This document shows positions 16,451-20,015 of a DNA stretch of 20,015 nt, piece by piece. Below the pieces are notes generated by a model, which saw only the letters and a program-made list of their open reading frames with translations, had not been told where the DNA came from and ran no database searches. Source of the DNA: Comamonadaceae bacterium (lineage in GTDB: Bacteria > Pseudomonadota > Gammaproteobacteria > Burkholderiales > Burkholderiaceae_C); assembly GCA_947483455.1 (NCBI GenBank), contig CANKNK010000002.1, forward strand, positions 1 through 20,015, written 5' to 3'. The stretch's first letter is position 1; the number at the start of each line of letters is the position of its first letter. The position numbers and the translations under genes were made by a program.

Positions 16451-19400
16451 GCGGCCCTATGCAACAGGACACCCCCAAGCCCGGTTTCAACCTATCCCGT
16501 TGGGCGCTGGACCACGCGGCGCTGACGCGCTATTTGATGCTGGTCTTGATGCTGCTGGGCGCCGCCGCCTACTTCCAACTGGGGCAGGACGAAGACCCGC
16601 CATTCACATTCCGGGTGATGGTGATCCGCGCGTTCTGGCCAGGCGCCACCGCCGCGCAAATGGCCGAGCAGGTGACGGACAAGATTGAGCGCACTTTGCA
16701 AGAGGTGCCTGGTGCCGACAAGATCCGTAGCTTTTCCAAGCCCGGCGAGACCACCATCTTTTTTCAGCTCAAAGACTCTACCCGCCCGGGCGAGGTGCCT
16801 GACCTTTGGTATGCGGTACGCAAGAAGGTGGGCGATATGCGCTACACCTTGCCCGCAGGCGTGAACGGTCCTGTTTTCAATGATGAATTTGGCGATGTCT
16901 TTGGTGTAATTTACGCGCTGCAGGCCGAAGGTTTTTCGCCCGCGGAAGTCAAAGAGCAGGCCGATTCGGTGCGCCAACAACTGCTGCGCGTGCCCGATGT
17001 CAATAAAGTGGATTTGTTCGGCGTGCAGGACGAAAAGCTGTACATCGAAATGTCGCAGCGCCGCCTGTCGCAACTGGGCCTGGACATGAACCAGGTGTTG
17101 GCCCAACTGGCGCAGCAAAACGCCATGGAAGGCGCAGGCACCATGCAAACCCCGCTGGACGTGGTGCAAGTGCGGGTCAGCGGTGCATTCCAAGCCGAGG
17201 AGCAATTGCGTGCCATGCCGATTCGCGGCAGTTCGGGCAACCAGTTGCGCCTGGGCGATATTGCAGAGATCAAGCGCGGCTATATCGACCCTGCCGGGGT
17301 CAAAGTGCGTTTCCAAGGCCAACAGGTGATTGCGCTGGGCGTGTCGATGACCAAAGGCGGCGACATTATTGCCTTGGGTAAGGCTTTAAAGGCCACCACC
17401 GCACGGATTGGCGCCGCTTTGCCGGTGGGTATCAGCCTGGTGGAAGTGCAGAACCAACCGACAGCAGTGGCGAAATCGGTGAATGAATTTATCGGCGTGC
17501 TGATCGAGGCGATTGTGATCGTGCTGCTGGTCAGTTTTGTGGCGCTGGGTTTGCACCAACGACCGGGCCAACAGGCCTGGTACCGCCGTTATTACGTCGA
17601 TGTGCGCCCCGGACTGGTAGTGGCGATCACGATTCCGCTGGTACTGTCGGTCACCTTTTTGGGCATGTATTACTGGGGTATTGGCCTGCACAAAATCTCT
17701 TTGGGTTCGCTCATTATTGCGCTGGGGCTGTTGGTCGATGACGCCATCATCGCCGTGGAAATGATGGTACGAAAAATCGAGGAGGGCTATGACAAAGTGC
17801 GCGCCGCCACCTTCGCCTACGAAATTACCGCCATGCCCATGCTGACCGGTACTTTGATCACCGCCGTCGGATTTTTGCCCATTGGTATAGCGCGCTCTAC
17901 CGTAGGTGAATACACCTTTGCCATTTTCGGCGTCACGGTGCTGGCCTTGCTAGTGAGCTGGTTGGTTTCTGTGTACTTTGTTCCTTATTTGGGAACGGTT
18001 TTGCTCAAAGCCAAAAGCAAGGCCCCAGAGGTCGAGCACCATGAAGTGTTCGACACCCCGTTTTACAACGCATTTAGGCGCACGGTGAACTGGTGCGTAG
18101 CGCATCGCTGGACGACGATCGGGGTGATGGTGTTGACCTTTGCTTTGGGCATCCTTGGTATGGGCCGGGTGCAGCAGCAGTTTTTTCCGGATTCCAGCAG
18201 ACCCGAAGTCATGATGGATGTATGGTTTGCCGAGGGCACCTCGATTGCCGCCAATGAAGCAGTGAGCCGACGCATTGAAGCGCGCCTCATGCAGGAGAGC
18301 GGCGTGGTCAATGTGGCCACTTGGATCGGCTCTGGAGTCCCGCGCTTTTACTTGCCATTGGACGCGATTTTTCAGCAGTCCAATGTGTCGCAATTCATCG
18401 TGTTGCCTGTCGATTTGAAACGGCGGGAAAGCCTGCGCATCCAACTGCCGGCCCTGATGGCCCAGGAGTTTCCCGAGGTACGCGCGCGTGTGAAGATATT
18501 GCCCAACGGCCCGCCGGTGGCCTACCCGGTGCAGTTCCGCGTGATCGGGCCGGACGCCGATCAGTTGCGTCTGCGCGCCAACGAAGTGAAAGCGCAGATG
18601 CGGGCCAATTCCAATATGCGTGGCGTCAACGACAACTGGAACGAACCGGTCAAGGTGATACGTCTAGACGTGGACCAGGCCAAGGCCCGGGCCCTGGGGG
18701 TGAGCAGCCAGTCAATCGCCCAAGCGGCCCGTACCCTGCTTTCGGGCAGCACCGTCGGGCAATTCCGTGAAGGCGATAAGTTGATCGACATCGTGCTGCG
18801 CCAGCCCCTGTCCGAACGCAATGCGATTTCCGATATTGGCAATGCCTACGTGCCCACCGCCAGCGGCAAATCCATTCCGCTGACCCAAATTGCCAAGCCG
18901 ACTTTTGTCTGGGAGCCGGGCGTACTGTGGCGCGAGGGCCGCGATTACGCCATTACTGTGCAGGGCGATATTGCCGAAGGCCTCCAGGGGGCTACCGTGA
19001 CCGGGCAGTTGGCACCCGAGCTGCGCAAGCTGGAGTCCAGCTGGGCGGCCAAAGGGCAGGGCGCGTACCGCATTCAGGTGGCTGGCGCGGTCGAAGAAAG
19101 CAGCAAGGGCTCGAGCTCCATCGCGGCAGGCATTCCCATCATGCTGTTCATCACGTTCACACTCTTGATGCTGCAACTGCACAGTTTCAGCCGCGCATTG
19201 TTGGTGTTTTTGACCGGGCCGCTGGGGATTGCTGGCGTGGCCGCCGCCTTGCTGAGTTTTGGGCGCCCCTTTGGCTTTGTGGCTTTGCTGGGTGTGATTG
19301 CCCTTATGGGCATGATTCAACGCAACTCGGTGATTTTGATTGACCAAATCGAGCAGGACCGGGCCAATGGTGTGCCCGCCTGGGACGCCATCGTCGAGTC

Positions 19401-19623
19401 CGCGGTGCGCCGTTTGCGGCCCATCGTCCTGACGGCGGCCGCTGCGGTGCTGGCCATGATTCCCTTGTCGCGCTCGGTTTTCTGGGGTCCCATGGCCGTA
19501 GCCATCATGGGCGGCCTCATAGTCGCGACGGCCTTGACTTTGTTGGCTTTGCCCGCCATGTACGCCGCATGGTTCAGGGTGCGGCGCGAGCCGGTGGGCG
19601 CGCAGGCTAAAATGGCAGGCTAA
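16447..19623 (+). CDS. RND-family efflux permease (AcrB/HAE1-like)
   Basis: This 1058-residue proton-driven exporter has the duplicated RND layout: membrane helix near 27-43, periplasmic porter domain to about 340, helices 2-6 (about 345-520), a second porter/docking half, then C-terminal helices. In helix 4 the proton-relay acids are present (GLLVDDAIIAVE, Asp431, Asp432). In helix 10 the motif reads GMIQRNSVILIDQIEQ, with Arg where AcrB has the relay lysine. Between helices 2 and 3 a loop (about 370-388, HQRPGQQAWYRRYYVDVRPG) is longer than in AcrB. These traits place it in a distinct HAE1-like subgroup, not the metal-ion CusA group. GTG at 16447 overlaps the adaptor stop; an ATG at 16459 is an alternative. 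No outer-membrane factor gene follows, so a shared TolC-type channel is likely. Confidence 0.93.
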   Translation: MSGPMQQDTPKPGFNLSRWALDHAALTRYLMLVLMLLGAAAYFQLGQDEDPPFTFRVMVIRAFWPGATAAQMAEQVTDKIERTLQEVPGADKIRSFSKPGETTIFFQLKDSTRPGEVPDLWYAVRKKVGDMRYTLPAGVNGPVFNDEFGDVFGVIYALQAEGFSPAEVKEQADSVRQQLLRVPDVNKVDLFGVQDEKLYIEMSQRRLSQLGLDMNQVLAQLAQQNAMEGAGTMQTPLDVVQVRVSGAFQAEEQLRAMPIRGSSGNQLRLGDIAEIKRGYIDPAGVKVRFQGQQVIALGVSMTKGGDIIALGKALKATTARIGAALPVGISLVEVQNQPTAVAKSVNEFIGVLIEAIVIVLLVSFVALGLHQRPGQQAWYRRYYVDVRPGLVVAITIPLVLSVTFLGMYYWGIGLHKISLGSLIIALGLLVDDAIIAVEMMVRKIEEGYDKVRAATFAYEITAMPMLTGTLITAVGFLPIGIARSTVGEYTFAIFGVTVLALLVSWLVSVYFVPYLGTVLLKAKSKAPEVEHHEVFDTPFYNAFRRTVNWCVAHRWTTIGVMVLTFALGILGMGRVQQQFFPDSSRPEVMMDVWFAEGTSIAANEAVSRRIEARLMQESGVVNVATWIGSGVPRFYLPLDAIFQQSNVSQFIVLPVDLKRRESLRIQLPALMAQEFPEVRARVKILPNGPPVAYPVQFRVIGPDADQLRLRANEVKAQMRANSNMRGVNDNWNEPVKVIRLDVDQAKARALGVSSQSIAQAARTLLSGSTVGQFREGDKLIDIVLRQPLSERNAISDIGNAYVPTASGKSIPLTQIAKPTFVWEPGVLWREGRDYAITVQGDIAEGLQGATVTGQLAPELRKLESSWAAKGQGAYRIQVAGAVEESSKGSSSIAAGIPIMLFITFTLLMLQLHSFSRALLVFLTGPLGIAGVAAALLSFGRPFGFVALLGVIALMGMIQRNSVILIDQIEQDRANGVPAWDAIVESAVRRLRPIVLTAAAAVLAMIPLSRSVFWGPMAVAIMGGLIVATALTLLALPAMYAAWFRVRREPVGAQAKMAG

Positions 19624-19701
19624 CCGATTTCTAGCGATCGGCCAGGCCGGTCCGCACTGAGAAGGTGTGGCGCAGGCTGCGGCGGATGGTTGAATTTTTT
19701 T

Positions 19702-19788
19702 GCGCGGGTGGCGAAATTGGTAGACGCACCAGGTTTAGGTCCTGACGCCAGCAATGGTGTGGGGGTTCGAGTCCCCCCCCGCGCACCA
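19702..19788 (+). tRNA. tRNA-Leu (anticodon UAG)
   Basis: The acceptor arms GCGCGGG (19702-19708) and CCCGCGC (19778-19784) pair fully, followed by A and an encoded CCA (19786-19788). The D region contains AAATTGGTAGA as in leucine tRNAs. The anticodon loop TTTAGGT (19734-19740) presents TAG (19736-19738). A long class II variable arm follows, then the T arm GGGGG-TTCGAGT-CCCCC (19761-19777). The whole closely resembles E. coli leuW. The outermost anticodon-stem pair is C19729 opposite A19745, a mismatch. Seven T residues (19695-19701) directly precede the 5' end. It lies 93 bp upstream of tig, an arrangement known in Burkholderiales. Confidence 0.97.
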
Positions 19789-19869
19789 CCCAAAAGGTAC
19801 TGAGAGTCCCCTGTGCGGCCAGTCCTGTGACCGCATGCGGCGGCACTGCTAGGCCTTGAATTTTTATTT

Positions 19870-19873
19870 GGAG
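19870..19873 (+). promoter_or_regulatory. Ribosome binding site of tig
   Basis: GGAG lies 8 nt before the ATG at 19882 in an AT-rich leader (GAATTTTTATTT just upstream), supporting that start for trigger factor. Confidence 0.7.
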
Positions 19874-19881
19874 CACCTGTC

Positions 19882-20015
19882 ATGACGGTAGTAGTTGAAA
19901 CTTTGGAAAAGTTGGAACGCAAAATCACCTTGAAGCTGCCTGTGGACGCGGTGCAAAACGAGGTGCAAGTCCGTCTGCGCAAGCTGGCCCGTACCGTGAA
20001 GATGGATGGTTTCCG
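19882..20015 (+). CDS. tig: Trigger factor, N-terminal fragment (cut by window edge)
   Basis: Only 44 codons and two bases are in the window. The sequence begins [20 protein letters not shown] and continues with a [13 protein letters not shown] stretch, which is the N-terminal ribosome-binding domain of trigger factor. The ribosome-docking signature that normally starts at GF-R-G-K is cut immediately after Gly-Phe. Trigger factor is the ribosome-associated chaperone and peptidyl-prolyl isomerase that receives nascent chains near protein L23. In Burkholderiales it is normally followed by clpP, clpX and lon, which would lie to the right of the window. The preceding tRNA-Leu may share its transcript. 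Confidence 0.95.
   Translation, partial: MTVVVETLEKLERKITLKLPVDAVQNEVQVRLRKLARTVKMDGF

Noticed and set aside
16447..19623. Reading the RND permease as the hopanoid transporter HpnN because it is next to hpnCDE
   Set aside because: It is paired with a membrane-fusion protein and has AcrB-like porter and helix-4 VDDA features; HpnN belongs to the MmpL-like branch without such an adaptor.
19624..19701. Rho-independent terminator after the permease, ending in the T-run at 19695-19701
   Set aside because: The nearest hairpins (CCGAT/ATCGG; CGCA/TGCG) are short and not adjacent to the T-run, which abuts the tRNA 5' end.
19631..19982. Minus-strand frames crossing tRNA-Leu that encode a GGTRTPTPLLASG-type peptide
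   Set aside because: This peptide is the antisense translation of a leucine tRNA and a well-known source of spurious hypothetical proteins.

Overview
The window is a GC-rich stretch of bacterial chromosome with densely packed housekeeping genes. Protein resemblance and gene order (a leucine tRNA directly before tig, ribBA-ribH-nusB followed by an aminotransferase, and hemH, an S4 RNA-binding gene and a HAD hydrolase close together) suggest a betaproteobacterium of the order Burkholderiales, probably Comamonadaceae-like. That placement is inferred from recognised families and not from a search.

Layout from left to right. (1) 1-2659, plus strand: a ferrous-iron uptake operon, feoA-feoB plus a small membrane protein with a cysteine cluster, behind a perfect 14-bp inverted repeat that looks like a Fur box. 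(2) 2687-8268, minus strand: one tightly packed run read from right to left, ribBA-type gene, ribH, nusB, a PLP aminotransferase, tolQ, tolR, tolA. It combines riboflavin synthesis, a transcription antitermination factor, an amino-acid enzyme and the inner-membrane Tol motor. (3) 8480-11024, minus strand: hemH (ferrochelatase), dusC (tRNA dihydrouridine synthase) and an Hsp15-like S4 protein. (4) 11044-11739, plus strand: a HAD phosphatase divergent from hemH with only 19 bp between the two starts. (5) 11812-15101, minus strand: hpnC, hpnD and hpnE, the three-enzyme route from farnesyl diphosphate to squalene. (6) 15326-19623, plus strand: a lipoprotein membrane-fusion protein and an RND efflux permease, divergent from hpnC across a shared AT-rich regulatory region. 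(7) 19702-20015: tRNA-Leu(UAG) and the 5' end of tig (trigger factor).

Most of the window is ordinary core genome. No mobile element, CRISPR array, phage gene or defence system is visible, and no gene set here needs a new kind of system to explain it. The points worth a second look are modest: the cysteine-cluster protein behind feoB, the missing zinc cysteines in the C-terminal half of the ribBA-type protein, a tolQRA cluster without ybgC, tolB or pal, the operator-like repeat between the squalene genes and the efflux pump, and the nearly overlapping hemH/HAD starts. No intergenic gap exceeds about 225 bases, and no convincing Rho-independent terminator was found.
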